Source of the DNA: an uncultured Erysipelotrichaceae bacterium
GTDB taxonomy: Bacteria; Bacillota_I; Bacilli_A; RF39; UBA660
Length of the DNA stretch: 47,448 nucleotides
Reading direction: 5' to 3'
Assembly: GCA_902798815.1 (NCBI GenBank)
Contig: CADBYH010000020.1
Coordinates: forward strand, 1-47,448
How positions within the stretch are numbered: position 1 is the first letter of the stretch; the number at the start of each line of letters is the position of its first letter. The position numbers and the translations under genes are program-made. Below the pieces are notes generated by a model, which did no database searches, had not been told where the DNA came from, and saw nothing but the letters and a program-made list of their open reading frames with translations. Shown in pieces: positions 1-8,460 of the stretch.

Positions 1-7
1 TACCCAT
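1..7 (-). CDS. 5' end of an unknown gene cut by the window edge
   Basis: Reading the minus strand toward position 1 there is a strong ribosome binding site, GGAGGTG at 21-15, then a 7-base spacer and an ATG at 7-5 followed by GGT. This is a convincing translation start, but only two codons lie in the window, so the product cannot be named. It follows the GT2 glycosyltransferase gene on the same strand by about 100 bases with no clear terminator between them, so the two could be co-transcribed. Confidence 0.5.
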
Positions 8-113
8 GAAAAAACACCTCCAAAGTTCTTTCTAAATAATATTTTAACATATTTCTATGTTCTTTTTATTTAGTGTGAACTTTAAAGGTATTATAATCTA
101 AAATTATCTTTTT

Positions 114-1049
114 TTATTTCTTTTCTTTAATTATATATACTGGTCTTTCTTTCACCTCTAAATATATTCTTGAAATATATGTACCTATTATTCCTAAGAA
201 GAATAATTGAACTCCTCCAACAAACATAATAATACATGCCATTGATGGCCATCCTGATGTTGGATCTCCATATAATAATGTTTTTACAATTATGAAAATA
301 ATTGCGATAAATGATATGAAGCAAAACAACAATCCAACATATGCTGATAATATCAATGGTGTTGTGGAGAATGAAACAATTCCTTCAATTGCATATTTAA
401 TTAAACTCTTTAATTTAAATTTTGATTCCCCATGTTCTCTATCTGGTGCTTGATATTTTAACCATTTTGTTTTAAATCCAATATATCCATAAAATCCTTT
501 AGTATATCTATTATATTCTTTCATAGATATAATAGTATCTACCATTTGTCTTGTCATAAGTCTAAAATCTCTTGCTCCTGGCATTTGTTTACTATTTGAT
601 ATCTTATCAATTAATTTATACCAAATATTTGTTAAACTTTTTCTAATAAAAGAATACCCTTCATGAGATGTAGTATATAAAGCTACACAGTCATATCCTT
701 CTTCTTTTATTCCTTTATACATATCTATTAACTTTTCTGGTGGATCTTGTAAATCAACATCCATTATTGCAACAAAATCACCTGTTGATTCACTAAGTCC
801 TGCATACATACCTGCTTCTTTTCCAAAATTTCTAGAAAAAGATACGTATCTTACTCTCTTATCTTGTTTAGATAAATCTTTCATAATTTCAAATGACTTA
901 TCTTTTGATCCATCATCAACAAATATGTATTCAAAATCTACTTCTTCCATTTTTTCTGATACTTTACATATTTCCTTATAAAAGATTGGGATTGATTGTT
1001 CTTCATTATAACATGGCACTATTATTGAAATTTTTTCCTTCTTTTCCAT
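114..1049 (-). CDS. GT2 polyprenyl-phosphate sugar transferase (DPM1/GtrB/CsbB type)
   Basis: This 311-residue membrane glycosyltransferase is expected to move a sugar from a nucleotide donor to undecaprenyl phosphate on the inner face of the membrane. The N-terminal GT-A domain has the family-2 signatures: DDGS at about residues 45-48 and DVDLQDPPE at about 97-105, where DxD binds metal and nucleotide. Two membrane segments follow at roughly 230-262 and 268-295, as in GtrB, CsbB and ArnC. The start is set by GAGGT (1060-1056), 7 bases before the ATG. A GtrII-like transferase and a GT-C-like protein nearby could use its lipid-linked sugar. The sugar cannot be read from the sequence. Family assignment is firm; the exact donor and acceptor are inference. 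Confidence 0.88.
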   Translation of the reverse strand: MEKKEKISIIVPCYNEEQSIPIFYKEICKVSEKMEEVDFEYIFVDDGSKDKSFEIMKDLSKQDKRVRYVSFSRNFGKEAGMYAGLSESTGDFVAIMDVDLQDPPEKLIDMYKGIKEEGYDCVALYTTSHEGYSFIRKSLTNIWYKLIDKISNSKQMPGARDFRLMTRQMVDTIISMKEYNRYTKGFYGYIGFKTKWLKYQAPDREHGESKFKLKSLIKYAIEGIVSFSTTPLILSAYVGLLFCFISFIAIIFIIVKTLLYGDPTSGWPSMACIIMFVGGVQLFFLGIIGTYISRIYLEVKERPVYIIKEKK

Positions 1050-1072
1050 TTTACTACCTCACTCTTACTTTA

Positions 1073-1101
1073 ATTATAATTTAATTACAGTCTTTTCGCA
1101 A
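1073..1101 (-). promoter_or_regulatory. Promoter for the GT2 gene
   Basis: On the minus strand TTGCGA (1101-1096) and TATAAT (1078-1073) are separated by 17 bases. The -10 box lies 23 bases upstream of the GT2 start codon. It suggests that this gene has its own promoter despite following the HAD gene on the same strand. Confidence 0.6.
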
Positions 1102-1124
1102 TATTAGTTAGATTATCGTTTCCA

Positions 1125-1694
1125 CTACATGTTTTTTATATCAATTTTTTCTACTTTGTTTTTTGTAACTAAATATGCTTCTTTAGCATACTCAAACATT
1201 GCTCTATCTGCCTTTATCGAATCCGAATAAAATGCTTTAATCTTTTTATTATATTTTTCTTCATATCTTTTAATTTTTTCATAATCATGACAATTCTTAG
1301 ATATAAACTTTCCAGTTTTTTTATCTACAATTGTTGCAATTATATTTGCATCTAATTTTTTTTCTAATGGTTTAAGTAGAAATTCTGGTGATGCAGAAAT
1401 AATTACATCAGTATTTTTCTTTTGTTCTAGGTACCAAGGTTTAATATTTTTATAGTTAATATCCCAAAAATCTTTTATATAATCATCAATATTATCTATT
1501 CTTTTTAAAAAAGAAAATATTTTTTCTTTAAATTTTGTTTTATCAATTATTTTAATTACATAAAGTAATGTTCCCCATAATTGAACTGGTACTTGAAGTA
1601 AAACTTTTTTATTTCTTTTCAAACAATATTTATAAAAATCAGCAGATGAATCACCATCATAAATTGTTTTATCAAAATCATATGAATTTATCAT
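1125..1694 (-). CDS. HAD-IB family phosphatase-like hydrolase
   Basis: This 189-residue protein is a haloacid-dehalogenase-superfamily hydrolase of the phosphoserine-phosphatase-like subclass IB. Motif I is DFDKT, with the nucleophile Asp6 and the general acid Asp8. Motif II is the Ser/Thr stretch IISAS at about 98-102. Motif III/IV is SDSIKAD at about 157-163, with the metal-binding acids. Its ATG overlaps the stop of the upstream GT-C-like gene (ATGA), so the two are translationally coupled. Being paired with a membrane glycosyltransferase suggests a phosphatase for a lipid or sugar phosphate intermediate, but that is inference. The substrate is unknown. Length is normal for the subfamily. 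Confidence 0.8.
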   Translation of the reverse strand: MINSYDFDKTIYDGDSSADFYKYCLKRNKKVLLQVPVQLWGTLLYVIKIIDKTKFKEKIFSFLKRIDNIDDYIKDFWDINYKNIKPWYLEQKKNTDVIISASPEFLLKPLEKKLDANIIATIVDKKTGKFISKNCHDYEKIKRYEEKYNKKIKAFYSDSIKADRAMFEYAKEAYLVTKNKVEKIDIKNM

Positions 1695-2995
1695 TTTTCT
1701 TTACCTAATCCTTTTCTATTTTCAATTTTATTTATACCTATTCCAAGTAATAAGAATAACAATATATGAAGTATATATGCATATCTTGGAGATATTTCTA
1801 TTAGTGCATAGATAAATATATATAAACTAATAATTATTTTCAATAATAATATCTTTTTATTTTTAAGACTTTTATAAGGAAAAAGACTTATTATAAATAT
1901 TAATATAATTGCATTTAAATATCCCTGATTAAATAATAATACTAAATTATTAATATTATTTCTTATTCTTAAATCATAATTAGTTTGAGTCCAAAGTATT
2001 ACTTCTTTTTTCATAAATAATACTGGTAATTTTATATTTTCTTCTTTCACTCTATTTAGTAATAATTCTTTTTGATTTGATGTATTAAAAAAAACTTTTT
2101 CATCTTCTTCATTATATATACCATTATACTTATAACTTAATCCACAATAAAATTTCCATAGTGGAGCATTATTTTTCAAATTACTATTGATTGGTGAAAC
2201 ATATAATAATGTTGATATTAATGCATTAGTTAAAAAATATACAATTATCATTATAGATGTATATGATAATACTTTTTTATAATTATTCTTTTTTATATTT
2301 ATCAAATTATAAATAGATATTCCTGCAATAAAAATAATACTTTCTGTTCTTAAAACATTTGAAATAGATAATAAACAAGCTATTAAGATAGAAAGTTTTA
2401 TATTATTCTCTTTTTTTAATAATAGATATATTACTATCAAACTAATAAGTGCCGGAATATGTTGATTTGTTAAAACTGAGTTTAAATATAATGGATAAAA
2501 ATATAATAAATAACATATAGATATAAATCTTGCTGTCTTTTCTTTAAATAATTCTTTGGTAATTAAATATATAAATAATACAATTGTAGATGTTACTAAA
2601 CTATTTATTATTTTTAAAAATAAAACTTTATTAATTATTTTAAGTAATAATGCTTGATAAATAACGTGCCCTATCTGATATGGAAATAACATAAAATAAG
2701 CATCTTTTGTAAATGAAAGATTTCCTGTTATTAATAATCTACTTGCAGAAAGCATCGTTTTAAAATCACTAACAATATCTACCTTTAAATATAAAACAAA
2801 TATTATTCTTATTATGAATGATATTATAAACAATATTATTGCAAAGTTTTTTACTTTAATTTTATTAGATAAAAAATATAATAAAAATAAGATTGGTATT
2901 GCTAAAAGGATAGATAATTTATTTTGAAAAAAAGGTATTAGTACTAAAAAAAAGAGAAATAATACAATTTCAAATAAATTTATAATTTTCTTCAT
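1691..2995 (-). CDS. Polytopic GT-C-like membrane glycosyltransferase (PMT/ArnT-related)
   Basis: The protein has about 434 residues and 10-12 hydrophobic segments over its length. After the first segments there is an extracytoplasmic loop with an acidic residue (VSDFKTM) followed by a segment ending FPYQIGH, the layout of the dolichyl/polyprenyl-phosphate sugar-dependent GT39/ArnT group. Such enzymes transfer a sugar from a lipid phosphate on the outer face of the membrane. I chose the ATG at 2995 because GATGTG lies 6 bases upstream. An in-frame GTG at 3004 would add three residues but has poor ribosome-binding spacing. It is the first gene of a unit with the HAD hydrolase (4-base overlap). 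Family assignment rests on topology and loop pattern, so moderate confidence. Confidence 0.6.
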   Translation of the reverse strand: MKKIINLFEIVLFLFFLVLIPFFQNKLSILLAIPILFLLYFLSNKIKVKNFAIILFIISFIIRIIFVLYLKVDIVSDFKTMLSASRLLITGNLSFTKDAYFMLFPYQIGHVIYQALLLKIINKVLFLKIINSLVTSTIVLFIYLITKELFKEKTARFISICYLLYFYPLYLNSVLTNQHIPALISLIVIYLLLKKENNIKLSILIACLLSISNVLRTESIIFIAGISIYNLINIKKNNYKKVLSYTSIMIIVYFLTNALISTLLYVSPINSNLKNNAPLWKFYCGLSYKYNGIYNEEDEKVFFNTSNQKELLLNRVKEENIKLPVLFMKKEVILWTQTNYDLRIRNNINNLVLLFNQGYLNAIILIFIISLFPYKSLKNKKILLLKIIISLYIFIYALIEISPRYAYILHILLFLLLGIGINKIENRKGLGKEK

Positions 2996-3019
2996 AAAAG
3001 TCACATCTTTCTTAATTAA

Positions 3020-3048
3020 AGAATACCATATACATAATTTATTTTCAA
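3020..3048 (-). promoter_or_regulatory. Promoter for the GT-C/HAD pair
   Basis: The minus strand carries TTGAAA (3048-3043), a 17-base spacer ending in TGG, and TATTCT (3025-3020), that is, both a -35 box and an extended -10. It lies just upstream of the GT-C-like gene and back to back with the promoter for the divergent GtrII-like gene. Confidence 0.6.
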
Positions 3049-3057
3049 TTATTTATA

Positions 3058-3066
3058 TGGTATAAT
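3058..3066 (+). promoter_or_regulatory. Extended -10 promoter for the GtrII-like gene
   Basis: TGGTATAAT is a full extended -10 element. No good -35 box is found 16-18 bases upstream. The predicted start of transcription, about 7 bases downstream, falls at the ribosome binding site, so the leader would be very short. Confidence 0.45.
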
Positions 3067-3082
3067 TTTCTTGGTGATTACT

Positions 3083-4546
3083 ATGAAAAAACTACTTAAG
3101 AAAAGTAATATCACATTATTTATTATTTCTATTTTTATTTTATTTATAGGACATTTTTCTTTATTTAATAAAAATATTATAAGTGCAGATATTTTACTTA
3201 ATAATAATTATTATAATGGATATTCTTGGGAGATTTCCTTAGGAAGATTTGGATTATACTTAATTGGATTTATTAAATCATATTTAAATATTGTACATAT
3301 TGATCTAATAATCAGTTTTGTTTTAATTGGAATATCTTGTATATTAATAATTGATTTATTTAATATTAAAAACAAGATTAATAAAATATTACTAATAGTA
3401 TTTATATGTTTAAACCCTATTGTATCGGCAACTTTACTTTTTAATTATTGTTCTATTGGATATTTACTTGCTTTCTTATGTGGAATATTATCGTTATACA
3501 TTTATATTAAAAGTAAGAATAAATACATAAAATATATAGTACCTACACTATTAATTGTTGCTAGTTTATCTATGTATCAGGCTTATTTATCATTTATTGT
3601 AAGTATTTATGTTATTTATTTTATAAAATGTTTATTTAATAAAAAAGTTAATTATAAAGAACTAATAAAATATGTTTTATGTATATTAATTGGAGTAATT
3701 GTTTATTTCATTATTATGAAATTATCATTATTAATATTTAATATTAATATATCTAGTTATTGTAATGCAGATAAGATATGTTTAAAAACTTTGCTTGCTA
3801 TTCCTAATAAAATTATTGAATCATATAAATTGTTTTATAGTTTTTATTTTACTGATAGTATAATGAAAAATACTTATATGCATAATAATATTATTAATAT
3901 CTTATTATTTGGAATATTTATTATTTCATTGGTTATTAATATTATTAAGAATAAAGTTAATACTATTAATATAGTTATAATAAGTATATTAGTACTATTA
4001 TTACCAATATTTTTAAATAGTGTTATATTTGTAATTGATGATAGTAAATTACAATTACTAATGGCTACTTCATATTTATGTATTCCTTGCTTGTTGTTAA
4101 GTTTTGATAATTATAATTATAGATATATTGTTTATGTAATAGTTATTTTACTTATTAGAAATTATTTAGTACAGATTCAAGCAACTTATTTAACTTTAGA
4201 AAATACATATAATAAATATGATACTATTATTTCAACAGCAATTACTAATAATATTAATGATTTAGATAAAAGATTTATTGTGATTGGAAATATTGATAAT
4301 AAAAATACTGAAATAAGTAAGATGAATTATGGTTTTATATCTGATGATGGTTTATTCTGGGATGAGTATAACTTAAGAAAACTTGGTTTTGAAAGATTTT
4401 GTAATCAATATTATGGTCTTGATCTTACTTATGGAAGTGAAGATGAATATAAATATGTATTAGATTATGACTCTGATGATTTAATTTATAATATAGATCA
4501 AATAATTGTGATAAATTTAAATAATTATAAAAAGACAGTTAATTAA
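3083..4546 (+). CDS. GtrII-like membrane glucosyltransferase-domain protein
   Basis: The protein has 487 residues and at least ten hydrophobic segments, then a soluble C-terminal part of roughly 100 residues. Early positions show the GtrII-family pattern: a Trp-containing first outer loop followed by GRFGLY, and later SMYQAYLSF in the middle of the membrane domain. GtrII-type proteins attach a sugar from undecaprenyl phosphate to a surface polymer. The GT2 enzyme at the left edge of the window would be the natural donor maker. I chose the ATG at 3083, with GGTGATT at 3073-3079 just upstream. In-frame TTG and GTG codons at 3071 and 3074 lie inside that site and are unlikely starts. The acceptor polymer is unknown. 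Confidence 0.65.
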   Translation: MKKLLKKSNITLFIISIFILFIGHFSLFNKNIISADILLNNNYYNGYSWEISLGRFGLYLIGFIKSYLNIVHIDLIISFVLIGISCILIIDLFNIKNKINKILLIVFICLNPIVSATLLFNYCSIGYLLAFLCGILSLYIYIKSKNKYIKYIVPTLLIVASLSMYQAYLSFIVSIYVIYFIKCLFNKKVNYKELIKYVLCILIGVIVYFIIMKLSLLIFNINISSYCNADKICLKTLLAIPNKIIESYKLFYSFYFTDSIMKNTYMHNNIINILLFGIFIISLVINIIKNKVNTINIVIISILVLLLPIFLNSVIFVIDDSKLQLLMATSYLCIPCLLLSFDNYNYRYIVYVIVILLIRNYLVQIQATYLTLENTYNKYDTIISTAITNNINDLDKRFIVIGNIDNKNTEISKMNYGFISDDGLFWDEYNLRKLGFERFCNQYYGLDLTYGSEDEYKYVLDYDSDDLIYNIDQIIVINLNNYKKTVN

Positions 4547-4560
4547 TAACTGTCTTTTTT
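4531..4560 (+). terminator. Intrinsic terminator containing the GtrII-like gene's stop codon
   Basis: An 11-bp stem (4531-4541 with 4547-4557) with a 5-base loop is followed by a T run. The TAA at 4544-4546 sits in the loop. A second small palindrome, CCACAA-TAA-TTGTGG at 4561-4575, follows before the convergent gene ends. Confidence 0.8.
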
Positions 4561-4578
4561 CCACAATAATTGTGGATA

Positions 4579-6141
4579 TTATTTTATGATAGTTTCAATA
4601 CTACCTATTTTATTTTTATCATAATAAATATTATTTATTGATGAAACACTAGCTAACTCTTTTATATTATTATCTTTTTTATTATATAAACTATAATCAT
4701 AATTATGATAATTAAATATCTTATAATTTAATAATCTGATATTATACAATAATTTATTATTATTATTTATATTATATTTATATATAATTATTTCTTTATC
4801 TAAAGATTTATTATCTTTTTCTAAGATAGTTGTTACATTGTATTTATTAAAATCTATTTCATTTAATAATTTCTTATTATCTTCATATACGAATAAGATA
4901 TCAGTTTTATTTCTTTTTGATAAAGATAGAATTAATATAATACATAAACTACTTACTGATGGTGAAATAATAATATGTCCTGTAAAAAATGATAAAAATA
5001 ATATTAATATTAAACTAGTATGAAGCATACAATCTTGATAATTTGTTTTTTTCTTCTTTTCTAAGATTTTATATAAAATATATAAAGTAATTATAAAAAA
5101 TATTATAAATCCTATAACTCCATGACTATAAAATATATCAAAGTAATCCATTTCAATCATTTTAGTTGTTTTATTGTTATTTATATATCCAATACCAAAT
5201 GTCTTTTGATATATATTTGATTTATTATATATTTTAGATTTTTTACTTAAAAATTTTAATCTGGAACTAAATATAAAATGATCTATTAGTTTTTCATCTT
5301 TAAATACATCTGTTATACTTTCTAATCCTAAAAAATCTAAATGTGTTCTTATATTTTTATAAAAATTAGTCTTTGGGATTATTAATAATAATGATAAACA
5401 TCCAAGTAATATAATTATCAATGATATAAATACTTGTTTATATTTTTTTGCTTTTAATAGTTTTATTCCAAAGAATATTATTGATACAAATAATGTAATT
5501 CCAAGAGATAATAATGGGGTTTTTGTTCCCATCATTAGGATAACTATTAAATACATAATACTTAATATAACTATAGGTATTATTTTTTTTGATTCATAGA
5601 AAATAATAAATAATATTGGTGTTAGTATTGAGATAATTCCACTTATTTCATTTGCTGAATTAAAAAATCCAAGTGTTCCTGCTTTTGTTATTTCATATGA
5701 CTTATATCCTATTCCTAATACTGTTGGGATAAATATCAATATTAAATAAAAGAATATTACTGTAAATAAAGTAAGATTACTTATTCTTATATTATCTTTA
5801 ATTGCGTATAATGAAACAAATAATATAGGAAAGTAAAATACTTTTACTATGTTTTGAATTTCAAAAAAATAAGATGAATCTTTATATAATAATGTACCTA
5901 TTATATAGAATATAAAGTACAAACCTATTATTAAATAAGGAATAAGAATATTTTTCTTTTTAAAAGTAAATATTACTATATAACAAATAAATATTAAAAA
6001 TAGTATTCTAATAATTATTCCAAAAGTTAAATTAAGGTTAAATGTATGAATACATACTCCTGTTATTAAATCTATAAATGGCTGTATTAATAGAAATACA
6101 CTTATTATTTTACTTATGTTCTTTTTTATATATTCATTCAT
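4579..6141 (-). CDS. O-antigen ligase/polymerase (WaaL/Wzy)-like membrane protein
   Basis: The protein has 520 residues. About 400 N-terminal residues carry 10-12 hydrophobic segments and one large outer loop near 270-330, ending in MDYFDIFYSHGVIGF. The tyrosine- and histidine-containing end of the loop before the next membrane segment is typical of the WaaL/Wzy superfamily, which ligates or polymerises lipid-linked glycans outside the membrane. The last 110 residues are soluble, Asn/Lys-rich and not part of the usual family. Their pattern (ILFVYEDN, then YDYSLYN and LASVSS) recalls the N-terminal half of a GT-B glycosyltransferase. Start: ATG at 6141 after GAGGATGAT. Family confidence is good; the polymer is unknown. 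Confidence 0.72.
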   Translation of the reverse strand: MNEYIKKNISKIISVFLLIQPFIDLITGVCIHTFNLNLTFGIIIRILFLIFICYIVIFTFKKKNILIPYLIIGLYFIFYIIGTLLYKDSSYFFEIQNIVKVFYFPILFVSLYAIKDNIRISNLTLFTVIFFYLILIFIPTVLGIGYKSYEITKAGTLGFFNSANEISGIISILTPILFIIFYESKKIIPIVILSIMYLIVILMMGTKTPLLSLGITLFVSIIFFGIKLLKAKKYKQVFISLIIILLGCLSLLLIIPKTNFYKNIRTHLDFLGLESITDVFKDEKLIDHFIFSSRLKFLSKKSKIYNKSNIYQKTFGIGYINNNKTTKMIEMDYFDIFYSHGVIGFIIFFIITLYILYKILEKKKKTNYQDCMLHTSLILILFLSFFTGHIIISPSVSSLCIILILSLSKRNKTDILFVYEDNKKLLNEIDFNKYNVTTILEKDNKSLDKEIIIYKYNINNNNKLLYNIRLLNYKIFNYHNYDYSLYNKKDNNIKELASVSSINNIYYDKNKIGSIETIIK

Positions 6142-6161
6142 ATAATCATCCTCTTGTTTAA

Positions 6162-6170
6162 ATTATATCA
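6162..6170 (-). promoter_or_regulatory. Extended -10 promoter for the ligase-like gene
   Basis: The minus strand reads TGATATAAT (6170-6162), 20 bases upstream of the start codon. No recognisable -35 box is present. Confidence 0.45.
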
Positions 6171-6308
6171 TGATAATTAATTTTTTTACTAATTCTTTAT
6201 TATATTTATCTTGTCAATTTTATTGTATTAAAATGTAAACAAAGGTCTTATAAATAGACATTACAACGATATTTTAGTAAAATATATATATAATAAGAAG
6301 GTGATAAT

Positions 6309-8408
6309 TTGGCAAATAAGAAGAAGAGTTCTTCTACAAATAAAACAGGAAATAAAAGTACTACTAAGAAAACTACTAATAATGCTGTAAAAAAAGAGAT
6401 AAAAGAAGAACCTAAAAAAGAAGAAAGTAAATTAATTAAAGAAATGAATCAACCAATTACAAAAGAATTGATTGAAAGAAATAAAAGGATTGATGAAGAA
6501 CTATGTAAAGCTCTTTCTGATAAGAATGATACTAAAGTTAAAAAGAAGAGTCATTTCTTTACTAATACTTTTATTGTAATTACTATGTTAACTTCAATGG
6601 TATGGTTTTTTATTAATATTACTAATAAGAATATTACTGTTGAAAGTATAATTAATTGTTCTATTATTGCTTTATTTTCTATTATATATTTAATGATATG
6701 TTTAACTTATAATAAGAAAAATAAAGGTTTAATATTTATAAGTTCATTATTGTTATTCAGTTATTTTATTTTTAATATTAATAATTATTATGAATTTGTT
6801 AATTTATCTACTTCATCTGTTATAGATTTAAGAGATAAAAGTCTAACTGAAGCAGTTAAATGGGCAAGTAAAAATGATATTAAAATTATTCAAGACTATG
6901 AATATAGTGATACTGTTCCTGAATATAACATTATTAGTCAAGATGTTAAAGTTGGGACTGATATAAATGATATTGAAAGCATTACTGTTTCTGTTAGTGA
7001 AGGAGCAAATCCTTCTAAAGAGATTGTTGTTCCAAGTATGTTGACTTGGGATAGTGAAAGAGTAATTAATTATGTTAAAAATAATCATTTAAATAATGTT
7101 ATTGTTGATTTTGTTGAATCTGATAAATTAAAAGATACTGTAATAGATCAAAATATTAGTGGTAATTTAAAAAGAGATGATGAATTAAAATTAACATTCT
7201 CTTATGGAGATGAAGGAAATAGTGATGTTGTTAAGTTAATCGATTTAAAGAATAAAACTAAATTTGAAATAGAATTTTATATGAAACAGCATCATTTGAA
7301 TTATGATTTTGATTATGATTTTTCTAGTAAAGTAAAAAAAGATCATGGTTTAAAACAAAGTATTTCTCCTAATGAAGATATTAATATTAATGATGCATTT
7401 ATTACTGTTACTTTAAGTAAAGGTCCTAAAATTGTTGTTCCTGATTTAAATAGTAAATCAATTACTTATATTACTAATTGGGGTATTAAAAACAGATTAA
7501 AATTAGAGTTTATTGATAAATATGATGATAATATTAAAGAAGGAAAAGTAATTGATTGTGATAAGAAAAAGGGAGATGTAATTGAACAAAAATCTTTGGT
7601 TAAAATTACTGTTTCTCTTGGTAAGTTAAAAATGCCTAAATTTAAAAATATTGATAGTTTTTATAACTGGGCTGATAAATATGAAATAAAATATGAAGTT
7701 AGATATGAATTTAGTAATAGTGTTCCTGCTGGTGAAGTAATTAGTTATTCTGTTAAGAAAGGACAAACTATTAAAAATGATGAAGCTATTATTGTTACTT
7801 TAAGTAATGGTAAGAGTTGTAAAGTTCCTAATTTAAAAGGATTAACTAAGAGTGAAGCTATTTCAAAATTAAAGAAAGAAAATCTAGAATATAATTTTGT
7901 ATATAAGAATAGTGATAAGACTAAGGATAAAGTACTAAGTCAATCTATTAGTGCTGATAGTGAAATTAGTTGTGGTATTACAATTACTGTTACTCTAAGT
8001 AATGGTAAAGGTGAAGATAGTAGTTCAATTAATAAAAGAGAAAATAATAATAATAATTCTTCAAATAATAATACTACTCCATCTAGTAATAATAACAATA
8101 ATCATAACAACAACAATAACAATAACAACAATAATAATAGTAATAATAACAATACACCTACGCCTACTCCAACATGTAATTCATGTAATATAAGATCTTC
8201 TCAAATATTCTCAGTAATAGAACAATATAATTCTTGTAGCGCTGCTGCTAGTGCATTAAGAAGTTCACTACAAAGTAAATGTCCAGGATTAACTGTTAAT
8301 GTTTCTTGTCAGAATAGAGATGGTTATGATTCAGCAGATTTTGTATCTGGATTTGATGGAGGTCCTATTACTAGTTGTGATAGTATTTCAATAGTCTTAG
8401 CAAATTAA
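6309..8408 (+). CDS. Membrane protein with six PASTA-like repeats and no kinase domain
   Basis: This 699-residue protein starts at TTG (6309), fixed by AAGGTGAT just upstream and by the in-frame Lys-rich beginning MANKKK. Order: a basic cytoplasmic region (1-80), three membrane segments (about 83-104, 111-134, 139-160), then about 400 outer residues forming six PASTA-like repeats of about 65 residues. Each repeat ends in a strand such as ITVSVSEG, ITVTLSKG or IVTLSNG. After these come an Asn-rich tract (about 580-615), a Thr-Pro stretch, and a C-terminal domain of about 75 residues with six cysteines. PASTA domains elsewhere bind peptidoglycan stem peptides or beta-lactams and are usually fused to Ser/Thr kinases. 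Here there is none, so the role is probably wall sensing or anchoring. A strong terminator follows. Confidence 0.78.
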   Translation: MANKKKSSSTNKTGNKSTTKKTTNNAVKKEIKEEPKKEESKLIKEMNQPITKELIERNKRIDEELCKALSDKNDTKVKKKSHFFTNTFIVITMLTSMVWFFINITNKNITVESIINCSIIALFSIIYLMICLTYNKKNKGLIFISSLLLFSYFIFNINNYYEFVNLSTSSVIDLRDKSLTEAVKWASKNDIKIIQDYEYSDTVPEYNIISQDVKVGTDINDIESITVSVSEGANPSKEIVVPSMLTWDSERVINYVKNNHLNNVIVDFVESDKLKDTVIDQNISGNLKRDDELKLTFSYGDEGNSDVVKLIDLKNKTKFEIEFYMKQHHLNYDFDYDFSSKVKKDHGLKQSISPNEDININDAFITVTLSKGPKIVVPDLNSKSITYITNWGIKNRLKLEFIDKYDDNIKEGKVIDCDKKKGDVIEQKSLVKITVSLGKLKMPKFKNIDSFYNWADKYEIKYEVRYEFSNSVPAGEVISYSVKKGQTIKNDEAIIVTLSNGKSCKVPNLKGLTKSEAISKLKKENLEYNFVYKNSDKTKDKVLSQSISADSEISCGITITVTLSNGKGEDSSSINKRENNNNNSSNNNTTPSSNNNNNHNNNNNNNNNNNSNNNNTPTPTPTCNSCNIRSSQIFSVIEQYNSCSAAASALRSSLQSKCPGLTVNVSCQNRDGYDSADFVSGFDGGPITSCDSISIVLAN
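8040..8156 (+). repeat. AAT/AAC triplet tract encoding an Asn homopolymer
   Basis: Inside the PASTA gene a stretch of mixed AAT and AAC codons encodes runs of Asn interrupted by a few Ser, Thr, Pro and His residues. It links the PASTA repeats to the C-terminal Cys-containing domain. The mixed codons argue against pure recent slippage, but length variation between strains is likely. Confidence 0.85.
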
Positions 8409-8426
8409 AAAAATTGTTGTAATATT

Positions 8427-8460
8427 AAAAGATATGGTATTTTTATACCATATCTTTTTT
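8427..8460 (+). terminator. Intrinsic terminator after the PASTA gene
   Basis: A perfect 14-bp stem (8427-8440 with 8445-8458) around a TTTT loop ends in a T run. The A-rich left arm means it can also act on the minus strand, where the broken TasA-like gene ends at 8459. Confidence 0.88.

Noticed and set aside
8040-8156. CRISPR-like or intergenic repeat array
   Set aside because: The triplet repeats are in frame inside a gene and encode Asn; there is no repeat-spacer structure.
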